Below are positions 7,520 through 14,877 of a DNA stretch of 20,757 nt, piece by piece. Numbering within the stretch: position 1 is the stretch's first letter; every line of letters starts with the position of its first letter. This DNA is from Candidatus Zixiibacteriota bacterium (GTDB taxonomy: Bacteria; Zixibacteria; MSB-5A5; GN15; FEB-12), in contig JAGLXI010000104.1 in the NCBI GenBank assembly GCA_023132995.1, forward strand, positions 1-20,757. Direction: 5' to 3'. The notes under the pieces were generated by a model. It saw only the letters and a list, made by a program, of their open reading frames with translations, did no database searches and was not told the origin of the DNA. The position numbers were made by a program, and so were the translations under genes.

Positions 7520-7548
7520 ACTATAGCCCCAGCTAAGCGAAATGACAA
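7520..7548 (-). promoter_or_regulatory. Sigma-70-type promoter for proS
   Basis: On the minus strand, TTGTCA (7543-7548) and TATAGT (7520-7525) are spaced by 17 bp. The predicted start lies near 7512, giving a leader of about 105 nt that includes the hairpins at 7432-7473. Confidence 0.7.
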
Positions 7549-7615
7549 TAAAAAATCCCCAACCGTACTCCCGCCGCTCATAATATCATTCCTTTTCCTC
7601 TGTCATCTCTGAGCG

Positions 7616-7709
7616 CGCGGGAATCCACTGGTAGCAACGCCTTTCTGGATGCCCTGCTTTCGCAGGCATGACAGAGAAAGCGGGTACGCCCTTTCGCGAG
7701 TATGACGAA
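7616..7709. repeat. REP-like palindromic repeat cluster, copy 2
   Basis: The segment 7616-7638 is the reverse complement of 1932-1954 with one mismatch in 23. It is followed by CTGGATGCCCTGC-TTTC-GCAGGCATGAC (7645-7672), a variant of the same palindrome type, and by a further degenerate unit with CCCTTTCGCG and GTATGAC up to about 7709. The tandem of three diverging units suggests an old interspersed repeat family. Confidence 0.7.
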
Positions 7710-7757
7710 GAAGGTAGAGTCCGTACTTGGTTGACGTCCCCGTCTCCTCGAAAAACA

Positions 7758-7785
7758 TTGCCTTTGAGTGCGTTCGCGCTATATT
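7758..7785 (+). promoter_or_regulatory. Probable promoter of the lolCD-mcsAB-clpC unit
   Basis: TTGCCT (7758-7763) and TATATT (7780-7785) are separated by 16 bp. The same form (TTGCCA, 16 bp, TATATT) precedes pcrA. The predicted leader is about 100 nt. I see no CtsR-type heptad repeats and no CIRCE element around it. Confidence 0.5.
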
Positions 7786-7896
7786 CCGACGCGGATGAGC
7801 GATATGCGGCGCGACTATGCCGTCAGGTGCCCCTAACCTGCAGGAGCAGTTCTCAGTAATACTCCGCGACAGTGTGGTTGACTGAATTGTGGGAAA

Positions 7897-9132
7897 ATGC
7901 GCTTGATGAAGTACGAGAGTTTCATAGCCAGACGTTATCTCAGTTCGGGGCGGTTCTTCGTATCGGTCTCAACTTGGATTACCGCCTTGGGCGTGATGTT
8001 GGGCGTGGCGGTAGTCTGTTTCGTGATGTCACTTCACAACGGTTTCGAGACGGAGATTCGTACACGCCTGTTAGGTACCACTTCACACATATCGGTTTTT
8101 CCTCTGCGCGACGAGTTGATCGAGGACTACGAGGAACTGGTAAATCAGCTTGAAGCAATCGACGGCGTTGTTGCGGCATCGCCATTCATCTACTACAAGG
8201 CAGCCGTTTCTTCCGCCTCAGCCGGAGACGGCGCGGTCATTCGCGGCATCGATCTGGAGCAAGAACGCGGCACGGCCAACATCTCCCGCGACCTGATAGC
8301 CGGCGAGTATTCCTTTGAACCGGCTGTTCTCGACGACGACACGATACCGGGCTTGCTCATCGGAAACGCATTAGCCGACCGCCTGGGACTCTACCTGGGT
8401 GAACCGATATTGCTGTACTCCCTGAGTGGCGAAGACCTGCATAGAAAAGCGCGACCGCGGGTGGCCAAGTTCCACGTGACGGGGATTTTCGAGACAGGCA
8501 TGTTTGAGTTCGATGCCCAGATGATTTATATCTCGCTCGCGTCGGCGCAGAAGCTTTTCAAGATCGGAAATGCTGTCACTGCTGCCCATCTCAAACTCGA
8601 TGACATCTACAAATCGGACGAAACCGCCGCTGTTGTTGATTCGGTTCTTGGCTATCGGTACGACGTAGTGCCATGGAACGTTCTGCACAAGAACCTGTTC
8701 GCATGGATTGCCATAGAGAAGAAGATCCTGTTTCTGGGCTTCATTTTAATCGTAGTCGTAGCCGCCTTTTCCATCATATCAACGCTGGTAATGCTGACGA
8801 TGGAAAAGCGGGCTGAAATCGGGATAATGAAGACGATTGGGTGCACCCCGGCCTCAATACGCAAGATATTCGTGTACAAAGGGTTAGCTATCGGACTTAT
8901 AGGTGTCCTGGGTGGCTGGGCTCTTGCATTGGCGGCGGCCTACATCCAGAACCGCTACGAACTGATCTCGCTTTCGCCCGAGATCTACTTCATCAGCTAC
9001 CTGCCGATTGAGACCCACCTGCTGGATTTCCTGCTGGCCGGTCTGGTATCGCTTGCGGTCTGTTTTCTGGCGGCTCTCTACCCGGCAACCCAAGCGGCGC
9101 GGTTGTCGGTAATTGAGGTCTTGAGACAATAA
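7897..9132 (+). CDS. lolC: LolC/LolE-type lipoprotein-releasing ABC transporter permease
   Basis: Inner-membrane permease that, with the LolD ATPase, extracts outer-membrane lipoproteins for transfer to a periplasmic carrier. The 411 residues show the family layout: one N-terminal membrane segment (WITALGVMLGVAVVCFVMSL, about 27-46), a large periplasmic MacB-like domain, then three segments near 273-300, 321-345 and 377-400, ending TQAARLSVIEVLRQ. The cytoplasmic coupling stretch EKRAEIGIMKTIGCTP is present. ATG at 7897 is used, with weak GGGA upstream; ATG 7906 (MKYESFIARRYL) is an alternative. LolC, LolE and fused LolF-like permeases cannot be told apart here; only one permease gene is present, so it may act as a homodimer. 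LolD starts about 100 bp downstream. Confidence 0.9.
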   Translation: MRLMKYESFIARRYLSSGRFFVSVSTWITALGVMLGVAVVCFVMSLHNGFETEIRTRLLGTTSHISVFPLRDELIEDYEELVNQLEAIDGVVAASPFIYYKAAVSSASAGDGAVIRGIDLEQERGTANISRDLIAGEYSFEPAVLDDDTIPGLLIGNALADRLGLYLGEPILLYSLSGEDLHRKARPRVAKFHVTGIFETGMFEFDAQMIYISLASAQKLFKIGNAVTAAHLKLDDIYKSDETAAVVDSVLGYRYDVVPWNVLHKNLFAWIAIEKKILFLGFILIVVVAAFSIISTLVMLTMEKRAEIGIMKTIGCTPASIRKIFVYKGLAIGLIGVLGGWALALAAAYIQNRYELISLSPEIYFISYLPIETHLLDFLLAGLVSLAVCFLAALYPATQAARLSVIEVLRQ

Positions 9133-9233
9133 CCGTATGAATCAAGCCGGCCGAACTAAAACTTTGCGCGAAAGTGGCGAAAACACTACTGTACCCGGTA
9201 ATGGGCGAAACCATTGGAGGGAAAGCGGAAAAC

Positions 9234-9926
9234 ATGGAATACGGTGAGCAAATACTGACGGCCACGGGAATCGAGCGCGAGTTCGTGACCGGTAACTCCG
9301 TCCTGCCGGTGCTGACCGGGCTTTCCATCACCATGCGAAGTGGGGAGATGACCGCCGTCACCGGCGCTTCGGGCGTAGGGAAATCCACGCTGTTGCACAT
9401 TCTGGGGGGGTTGGATCGTCCCAGTCGCGGGGAGGTTAGAATAAAGGGAGTGCTGTTGAACGATCAGTCCCAGAAGAAACTGGCCCGGCTTCGTAACGAT
9501 AAAGTTGGCTTTGTGTTCCAATTCCATTATCTAATGGACGATTTCAGCGCTGTCGAAAATGTGATGATGCCCATGATTGTGGCGGGACGGAAAATGACAG
9601 AGGCTTCGGATAAGGCGGAACAACTTCTTGAGCGGGTGGGTTTAATAGACAGAGTTATGCATCGTCCAAACCAGTTGTCGGGAGGTGAACAGCAGCGCGT
9701 GGCCGTTGCTCGAGCCCTGGCCAATGACCCGGAGATCGTACTGGCAGACGAACCTTCGGGCAACCTTGACACAGCCACCGGGGACAAACTTCACGATCTC
9801 CTCTTCCACCTCAACGCCGAGAACGACATCACTTTTCTTATAGCTACGCACAACCGGGAACTGGCCGCTCGATGTGATCGCCAATTGGAGATTGCCGACG
9901 GTAAAATTCGGGAGCCGAACCTTTAG
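9234..9926 (+). CDS. lolD: LolD-type ABC transporter ATPase
   Basis: ATPase that powers lipoprotein release by the adjacent permease. All nucleotide-binding motifs are intact: Walker A GASGVGKST, Q-loop FQFHYL, signature LSGGEQQRVA, Walker B IVLADEP, D-loop SGNLD and H-loop ATHN. The FHYLMDDFSAVENVMMP stretch is typical of LolD. The frame opens at GTG 9174, but the ATG at 9234 (MEYGEQILTATGIEREF) gives a 230-residue protein whose N-terminus matches family length. Neither has a strong ribosome site (a GGA lies before 9234), so the start is uncertain. It ends 14 bp before mcsA, indicating translational coupling with the arginine-kinase genes. Confidence 0.9.
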   Translation: MEYGEQILTATGIEREFVTGNSVLPVLTGLSITMRSGEMTAVTGASGVGKSTLLHILGGLDRPSRGEVRIKGVLLNDQSQKKLARLRNDKVGFVFQFHYLMDDFSAVENVMMPMIVAGRKMTEASDKAEQLLERVGLIDRVMHRPNQLSGGEQQRVAVARALANDPEIVLADEPSGNLDTATGDKLHDLLFHLNAENDITFLIATHNRELAARCDRQLEIADGKIREPNL

Positions 9927-9940
9927 CGAGTGATACTATC

Positions 9941-10471
9941 ATGTTATGTCAGGACTGCAGAAAACGTGAAGCGCAGGTTCATTTCACGCAGATAGTGAAT
10001 AATGAAAAGAGCACCCTTAACCTCTGCAGGGAGTGTGCCGCCGCGCGTGGGTTCCATTCGCCGCTGGAAAATGCGCCCTTTCCCTTAGCAGAGATCCTCG
10101 CGGGACTGGCGGCGGACCTGCCGACATCGACCAAGAGCGACGCCGCTGAAATCCTGGTATGCCCCCGATGCGGTCTCTCTTTTGATGATTTCGCCAGCCA
10201 GGGTCGGTTCGGGTGCGGTGAGTGTTACCGGACATTCCGGGCCAGGCTGGAACCGATAATGAGAAAGATACACGGTGCCTCGCTCCACCGGGGGAAAACC
10301 CCAAAAACCGAGGTCGCGTCCCCCGCTGAGAAGGAATCCCTTCCCGTGAGAGAAGAAGAGCGCTTGGAAGCGGAACTCAAGAAAGCCGTGGAGTCCGAGG
10401 ACTTTGAACGGGCCGCGGAAATCCGTGACAAGCTCAAAACCATGCGAGAAACCTTCTCCGTGGGAAACTGA
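9941..10471 (+). CDS. mcsA: McsA, zinc-finger activator of protein-arginine kinase
   Basis: Adaptor that binds and activates McsB and helps deliver substrates to ClpC. The 176 residues contain four CxxC pairs (Cys3/6, 29/32, 74/77, 92/95), the McsA pattern of two zinc fingers, and a C-terminal UVR motif (about 139-170, with ELKKAVESEDFERAAEIRDKL). Length is normal. It begins 14 bp after lolD; the ribosome site is weak, so coupling to lolD is likely. The next gene, mcsB, starts 23 bp after its stop. In Firmicutes, ctsR normally precedes mcsA; here lolD does. Confidence 0.93.
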   Translation: MLCQDCRKREAQVHFTQIVNNEKSTLNLCRECAAARGFHSPLENAPFPLAEILAGLAADLPTSTKSDAAEILVCPRCGLSFDDFASQGRFGCGECYRTFRARLEPIMRKIHGASLHRGKTPKTEVASPAEKESLPVREEERLEAELKKAVESEDFERAAEIRDKLKTMRETFSVGN

Positions 10472-10493
10472 TCAAGCATGCTTAAGGTTGAAA

Positions 10494-11552
10494 ATGATGT
10501 TTGAAGATATGGCGAAATCATCGGCGGCGTGGCTGTCGGGCCATGGCAAAGAAGCGCTGGTGGTGCTGTCCAGCCGGGTACGCCTGGCCCGCAATGTGGC
10601 CGGGTGCGGTTTTCCGTCTTCGGCAGACAGCGAGACCAGGAGCAGAATCGTCGGCTACTTCGATTCGACGCGAGGTCGATCGGAGGTACTCTCAGACGGC
10701 CTCTATTACGGAGCCGGCGAGATCAACGGCCTTGACAACGACTTTCTTGTCGAACGACACCTGATTTCCCCCACTTTCCTCAACGGCGAAGAGTCAAAGG
10801 CGCTCTATATCGACCCGGAGGAGCGAGTCTCCATAATGGTCAACGAAGAGGACCATCTTCGTATCCAGGCTCTGACGCCCGGCCTCGATCCTCATGGCGC
10901 CTATGAACTGGCCTCGAAGTACGATGTTGAGATCGGCCGCCATCTCGAGTACGACTACGATCAGGATTTCGGCTATCTGACGGCCTGTCCCACCAACGCC
11001 GGAACGGGCATGCGCGCCTCAGTGCTGATCCATCTGCCGGGCCTGGTGCTCACCCGCGAGATTGACAAGGTAGTCTCGCACATTACTCGCAGCGGCCTTG
11101 TCGTCCGCGGATCATATGGTGAGGGCAGTGACGTTTCGGGCAACCTCTTTCAGTTGTCGAACCAGACCACGCTTGGCGTGACTGAAGAAGAGACCCTGCG
11201 CCAGATCACCCGCATGACTGAGGAAATCCTTGAAAAGGAGGCTGCCGCTCGCCAGCGCCTGATCGATGAAGCAGCCGACATGATCGAGGACAAGATATGG
11301 CGGGCGTACGGCATCCTGAAGCATGCCCGTGTACTGACTTCCGAGGAGGTAATGAACCTGCTCTCGGCCGTCCGGCTGGGCCATGCCATGAAAGTGATCG
11401 ACTTTTTGGACGTCGCCCTGATAAACGACATGCTTCTGCTATCGCAGCCGGCTCACCTTCAGAAGTTCTATGGCCGCGAGATGGACTCAAACCAAAGAGA
11501 TTTCGTCCGCGCCCAGATGGTGCGCGAGAAGCTGCGGAAAGCCGATAATTGA
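10494..11552 (+). CDS. mcsB: McsB, protein-arginine kinase
   Basis: Phosphorylates arginines on proteins, marking them for ClpC-ClpP. It belongs to the ATP:guanido phosphotransferase family. I use ATG 10494 (352 residues; AAGG 6 nt upstream); the frame is open back to 10404, inside mcsA, but that part is unrelated. Visible motifs: VLSSRVRLARN (24-34), NEEDH (117-121), CPTNAGTGMRASV with Cys165 at the conserved cysteine, VRGSYGEGS (204-212), and the C-terminal Arg335-Asp336 in NQRDFVRAQMVR, matching the phospho-arginine binding pair in the Bacillus/Geobacillus proteins. Kinase and phospho-arginine sites both appear intact, so the enzyme should be active. Confidence 0.96.
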   Translation: MMFEDMAKSSAAWLSGHGKEALVVLSSRVRLARNVAGCGFPSSADSETRSRIVGYFDSTRGRSEVLSDGLYYGAGEINGLDNDFLVERHLISPTFLNGEESKALYIDPEERVSIMVNEEDHLRIQALTPGLDPHGAYELASKYDVEIGRHLEYDYDQDFGYLTACPTNAGTGMRASVLIHLPGLVLTREIDKVVSHITRSGLVVRGSYGEGSDVSGNLFQLSNQTTLGVTEEETLRQITRMTEEILEKEAAARQRLIDEAADMIEDKIWRAYGILKHARVLTSEEVMNLLSAVRLGHAMKVIDFLDVALINDMLLLSQPAHLQKFYGREMDSNQRDFVRAQMVREKLRKADN

Positions 11553-11607
11553 GTTCGGTTCGTGTAAAGACTATGGCTCTTGTAGCACACAGGAAGGATA
11601 ATACGCG

Positions 11608-14079
11608 ATGAACGAGATGTTCACAGAAGGCGCCCGAAAGGCAATCGAATACGCTCGCGACGAGGCTGCGCGTCTGAGGCACGACTATATCGGAACCGAG
11701 CATCTCCTGCTGGGACTGATCAAGTTAGGTGAGGGCCAAGCCATTGAAGTCATCGCCAACCTTGGCCTGGAACTGAGTGATCTGAAAGCCTCGATTGAGG
11801 AGGTCGTCCAGCCTTCAGGGGGGACCATGACCATGGGTCAGCTCCCGCTCACCGCGCGAGCCAAGAAAACCCTCGAAGTCTCCGGCCAGGAGGCACGAGC
11901 GCTGAAATCAAAGGATATCGACACCGAACATATCCTGCTCGCGCTTCTCAAGGACGACGAGGGGGTAGCGGCGCAGGTTCTCTCCACGTATGAGATCGAT
12001 TATAAGGAAGCGTACGAGGAATTGAACAACATCCTGAACGGCAAGCCGTCCGCCTTCAAGAAGAAGCGCAAGAAATCCAAGACCCCGGCGCTGGATCATT
12101 TCGGACGCGATCTTACCGAACTGGCTCGCCGGGGCGCTCTCGATCCCATCATCGGTCGCAATGACGAGATTGAGCGCGTATCCCAAGTCCTCTCCCGTCG
12201 CAAGAAGAATAACCCGGTGCTGATCGGAGAGCCGGGCGTCGGGAAGACAGCTATCGCCGAAGGGCTGGCGCAACGCATAGTCGAGAACCGGGTGCCGCAG
12301 ACGCTTGAGAACAAGCGTGTGGTCACCCTCGACATGGCCTCGCTTGTAGCCGGCACCAAGTACCGCGGCCAGTTTGAGGAACGTCTGAAAGCAGTAATGA
12401 ATGAGATCATCAGCGCCAGTGACGTGATCATTTTCATCGACGAGCTTCATACTATCGTCGGCGCCGGCGGCGCCGAGGGTTCACTGGACGCCTCTAATAT
12501 CTTCAAGCCGTCCCTGTCGCGAGGTGAACTGCGGTGCATCGGCGCTACCACCCTCAACGAGTACCGCAAGTACATCGAGAAGGACGGCGCCCTCGAAAGG
12601 CGCTTCCAGACGGTGATGATCGAGCCACCCAGCGAGGAAGACACGATCAAGATTCTCAAGGGACTGCGCCAGAAATACGAAGAACATCACCAGTTGACCA
12701 TCTCCGATGAAGCGATAGTGGCGTCAGTCAGGCTGTCCAATCGCTACGTCTCCGGCAAGTTCCAGCCCGACAAGGCCATTGATCTGATCGACGAGGCCGG
12801 CTCACGGGCGCACCTGTCCACATACACCCGCCCAGAGGAATTCGGCGAGATCGAAAACCAGATCACGGAACTGCAGGAGAAAAAGGAGCAGGCCGTCAAG
12901 AACCAGGCCTTTGAGACCGCCGCCCAGATGCGCGATGAGATCAAGCTGAAACGTGAAGAATTGGCGAATCTGCAGGCGAGCTGGGAGGAAGCCCGTGAGA
13001 GCGAGAAAATCGTCCTGACCGCTGACGACGTGGCCAGGGTTCTGGCCAAGATCACCGGTATCCCTCTCTTCCGCCTCGAAGAAAGCGAATCCCGACGGCT
13101 GCTCCGCATGGAGGATGAACTCAAGAAGACCATCGTGGGACAGGAGGAACCTATCGCGACCGTGGCAAAGGCGATACGTCGCGCACGGGCCGGGCTGGGC
13201 GATCCCCGTCGACCGATAGGCGCCTTCATGTTCCTTGGCCCGACCGGCGTCGGCAAGACGGAACTGGCCCGTACGCTGGCCATGTTCCTGTTTGAAGACG
13301 TCGAATCCCTGATACGCATCGACATGTCGGAGTACATGGAGAAATTTGCCGTGTCTCGTCTGGTCGGCGCCCCGCCCGGCTACGTCGGATACGAGGAAGG
13401 CGGCCAGCTCACCGAGAAGGTCCGCCGCAAACCGTATTCAGTGGTCCTGCTCGACGAGATCGAAAAGGCCCATCCCGATGTCTTCAATATCCTCCTGCAG
13501 TTGATAGACGACGGCTGTCTCACTGATTCCTTTGGCCGCAAGGTCGATTTCAAGAATACCGTCCTGATTATGACGTCCAATATCGGTACCAGGCAGATAC
13601 GCGACGACAAAACGGTCGGTTTCGACGCCCAGAAATTGGATTCGTCCCACGAGCACATGGAAAAGAAGGTCCTGGACGAGCTGAAGAAACTGTTCAATCC
13701 TGAACTTCTCAACAGGATCGACGAGACGCTTGTTTTCCGGTCGCTCAACAGGGACCACATCAAGGAAATTATCGATATTCTCCTGACCGACATCGCCAAG
13801 CGGATGGCCGAGAAAGGAATCAGCTTCCGGCTTACTGATGAAGCGAAGGAGTTCGTTACCGACAAGGGTTACGAGCCGGCCTACGGCGCACGACCTCTCA
13901 AACGAGCGCTTCGCCGTTACCTTGAAGACCCGCTAGCCGAGGAAATCCTCCGCGGACAATATGCCGGCGATACTAACATTGTAATCGGCGTCGGCAACAA
14001 GGGACTAACTTTCACCGCGGCTGAGGAGCAGGATCAGCCGCGCGATGAAGACCAGCAGCAGGAGGCGATAAAACAGTAG
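11608..14079 (+). CDS. clpC: ClpC, AAA+ unfoldase with two ATPase domains
   Basis: Hsp100 unfoldase that partners ClpP; in Bacillus it receives arginine-phosphorylated proteins through its N-domain. The 823 residues contain two N-terminal Clp repeats (about 5-65 and 80-144), first ATPase with GEPGVGKT (207-214) and IIFIDE (274-279), pore loop KYRG (251-254), a short middle domain with a UVR-type coil (about 409-460), and second ATPase with GPTGVGKT (544-551), pore loop GYVGYEEGG (591-599) and VVLLDE (612-617). VGF at 670-672 is the ClpP-docking loop. ATG 11608 follows AGGAAGGA. The gap after mcsB is 55 bp. The short middle domain separates it from ClpB. Confidence 0.97.
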   Translation: MNEMFTEGARKAIEYARDEAARLRHDYIGTEHLLLGLIKLGEGQAIEVIANLGLELSDLKASIEEVVQPSGGTMTMGQLPLTARAKKTLEVSGQEARALKSKDIDTEHILLALLKDDEGVAAQVLSTYEIDYKEAYEELNNILNGKPSAFKKKRKKSKTPALDHFGRDLTELARRGALDPIIGRNDEIERVSQVLSRRKKNNPVLIGEPGVGKTAIAEGLAQRIVENRVPQTLENKRVVTLDMASLVAGTKYRGQFEERLKAVMNEIISASDVIIFIDELHTIVGAGGAEGSLDASNIFKPSLSRGELRCIGATTLNEYRKYIEKDGALERRFQTVMIEPPSEEDTIKILKGLRQKYEEHHQLTISDEAIVASVRLSNRYVSGKFQPDKAIDLIDEAGSRAHLSTYTRPEEFGEIENQITELQEKKEQAVKNQAFETAAQMRDEIKLKREELANLQASWEEARESEKIVLTADDVARVLAKITGIPLFRLEESESRRLLRMEDELKKTIVGQEEPIATVAKAIRRARAGLGDPRRPIGAFMFLGPTGVGKTELARTLAMFLFEDVESLIRIDMSEYMEKFAVSRLVGAPPGYVGYEEGGQLTEKVRRKPYSVVLLDEIEKAHPDVFNILLQLIDDGCLTDSFGRKVDFKNTVLIMTSNIGTRQIRDDKTVGFDAQKLDSSHEHMEKKVLDELKKLFNPELLNRIDETLVFRSLNRDHIKEIIDILLTDIAKRMAEKGISFRLTDEAKEFVTDKGYEPAYGARPLKRALRRYLEDPLAEEILRGQYAGDTNIVIGVGNKGLTFTAAEEQDQPRDEDQQQEAIKQ

Positions 14080-14269
14080 CCCATCCCTCGCAGAGGTCGG
14101 GACTTTAGACCACTCTCGGCAGCCACGTCAGGACGGCTGCATCTCGTGAACTGAAGCGACGGGCCGGCGCCCACCGTGGTTTTGGCCAGGCACCGGGGCG
14201 ACAACAAGTTGGGATGACAAAACATAATGGTCCGGCTGCCCCGGAACACCAGTGATGCTGTTTTTTCCC

Positions 14270-14297
14270 TTGCGTTTTCTGTATAGACAAGTATACT
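14270..14297 (+). promoter_or_regulatory. Probable promoter of rpmA
   Basis: TTGCGT (14270-14275) and TATACT (14292-14297) are spaced by 16 bp. Transcription would begin near 14303-14305, giving a 5' leader of about 120 nt that opens directly with the hairpin at 14305-14330. Confidence 0.6.
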
Positions 14298-14304
14298 AAA
14301 AGGT

Positions 14305-14330
14305 TATTGCTCTCTCCAAAAAGAGCAATA
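14305..14330 (+). promoter_or_regulatory. Perfect 9-bp hairpin at the start of the rpmA leader
   Basis: TATTGCTCT (14305-14313) pairs perfectly with AGAGCAATA (14322-14330) around the 8-nt loop CTCCAAAA. It is followed by GCATAG, not a T-tract, so it is not an intrinsic terminator. A 5'-terminal hairpin could stabilise the mRNA or bind a regulator. Confidence 0.5.
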
Positions 14331-14426
14331 GCATAGTTTGAGGGTCGGGCGTACCGGAGTCGTTCCTGCCGGCTCGAAAGCGACCGAAGTACTCGAAGAA
14401 AAGACCGGTTTTGACAGAGGTATGAG

Positions 14427-14678
14427 ATGGCACACAAGAAAGGCGTCGGCTCTTCCAAGAACGGCCGCGATTCAAACGGTCAGCGACGCGGCACCAAAGT
14501 ATACGGCGGACAGGCGGTACCGTCCGGCTCGATCATAGTCCGTCAGTGCGGAACGAAGATCAAACCGGGATACAACGTAGGGATAGGCAAAGACTATACT
14601 CTCTTTGCCAAAGTCACGGGTGTCGTGACATTTGAGCGGGTTGGCAAAAACCGCCGCCAGGTGTCCGTGTACGAGTGA
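14427..14678 (+). CDS. rpmA: Ribosomal protein bL27
   Basis: Large-subunit protein near the peptidyl-transferase centre. The 83 residues start MAHKKGVGSSKNGRDSNG, the mature N-terminus found in most bacteria, without the cleavable extension seen in Firmicutes. Later stretches are also typical (RRGTKVYGGQ, GSIIVRQ, GTKIKPG, GIGKDYTLFA). ATG 14427 is preceded by GAGG, 6 nt away. Normally rpmA follows rplU and precedes obg; here it stands alone between clpC and pcrA, with its own promoter and terminator. Confidence 0.97.
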   Translation: MAHKKGVGSSKNGRDSNGQRRGTKVYGGQAVPSGSIIVRQCGTKIKPGYNVGIGKDYTLFAKVTGVVTFERVGKNRRQVSVYE

Positions 14679-14750
14679 TGGTGCCGAAACGGGCGCCGGA
14701 GGAACATGCCCCGTTGATCCTGCTTCGCCTGCGAATCCTGCGTCAGAGTT

Positions 14751-14779
14751 GCCGGCGGCTTTCGGTCGTCGGCTTTTTT
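14751..14779 (+). terminator. Rho-independent terminator of rpmA
   Basis: GCCGGCGGC (14751-14759) and GTCGTCGGC (14765-14773) form a 9-bp stem with two G-U pairs and loop TTTCG, followed by six T. It lies 72 bp after the rpmA stop and about 100 bp before pcrA. Confidence 0.88.
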
Positions 14780-14839
14780 CGTGCCCATCACCACAGCCAC
14801 ACCGCACCTGCAATCAATTACGGTAGAGCCGGAATGTAG

Positions 14840-14867
14840 TTGCCAAGCCAGCCTGCCAACCTATATT
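14840..14867 (+). promoter_or_regulatory. Probable promoter of pcrA, placed almost at the start codon
   Basis: TTGCCA (14840-14845) and TATATT (14862-14867) are spaced by 16 bp. The predicted transcription start (about 14873-14876) is only a few nt before the ATG at 14878, and no Shine-Dalgarno sequence is visible. Confidence 0.5.
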
Positions 14868-14877
14868 CAACCGCAAT

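Larger units (their letters stand above)
7405..7896. other. Divergent intergenic region between proS and lolC
   Basis: 492 bp without a credible gene. From left to right it holds the proS ribosome site and structured leader (7432-7473), the proS promoter (7520-7548), the second copy of the REP-like repeat (7616-7709) and a probable lolC promoter (7758-7785). Short frames (for example 7668-7859) run through the palindromes and have no protein-like features. Confidence 0.7.
14080..14426 (+). other. Intergenic region between clpC and rpmA
   Basis: 347 bp without a credible gene. Near clpC, GCAGCC (14119-14124) and GGCTGC (14135-14140) form a 6-bp stem with a 10-nt loop but no T-tract, so clpC has no convincing intrinsic terminator here. 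The right half holds the rpmA promoter and leader hairpin. No tRNA, other RNA gene or rplU (usual rpmA neighbour) is seen. Confidence 0.6.

Noticed and set aside
7405..7520. T-box riboswitch before proS
   Set aside because: No T-box consensus (AGGGUGGNACCGCG) or specifier-loop arrangement is visible; only the alternative hairpins remain.
7668..7859. 63-codon frame in the proS-lolC gap
   Set aside because: It runs through the REP-like palindromes and has no ribosome site or protein-like composition.
7700..7896. CtsR or HrcA (CIRCE) operator upstream of the operon
   Set aside because: TTGAGTGCGTTCGCGCTA faintly recalls half a CIRCE site, but the inverted partner is absent and no tandem CtsR heptads are present.
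10404..10493. 30-residue N-terminal extension of McsB overlapping mcsA
   Set aside because: McsB homology and a ribosome site support the ATG at 10494.
14119..14140. Intrinsic terminator after clpC
   Set aside because: The GCAGCC/GGCTGC stem is short with a 10-nt loop and lacks a following T-tract.
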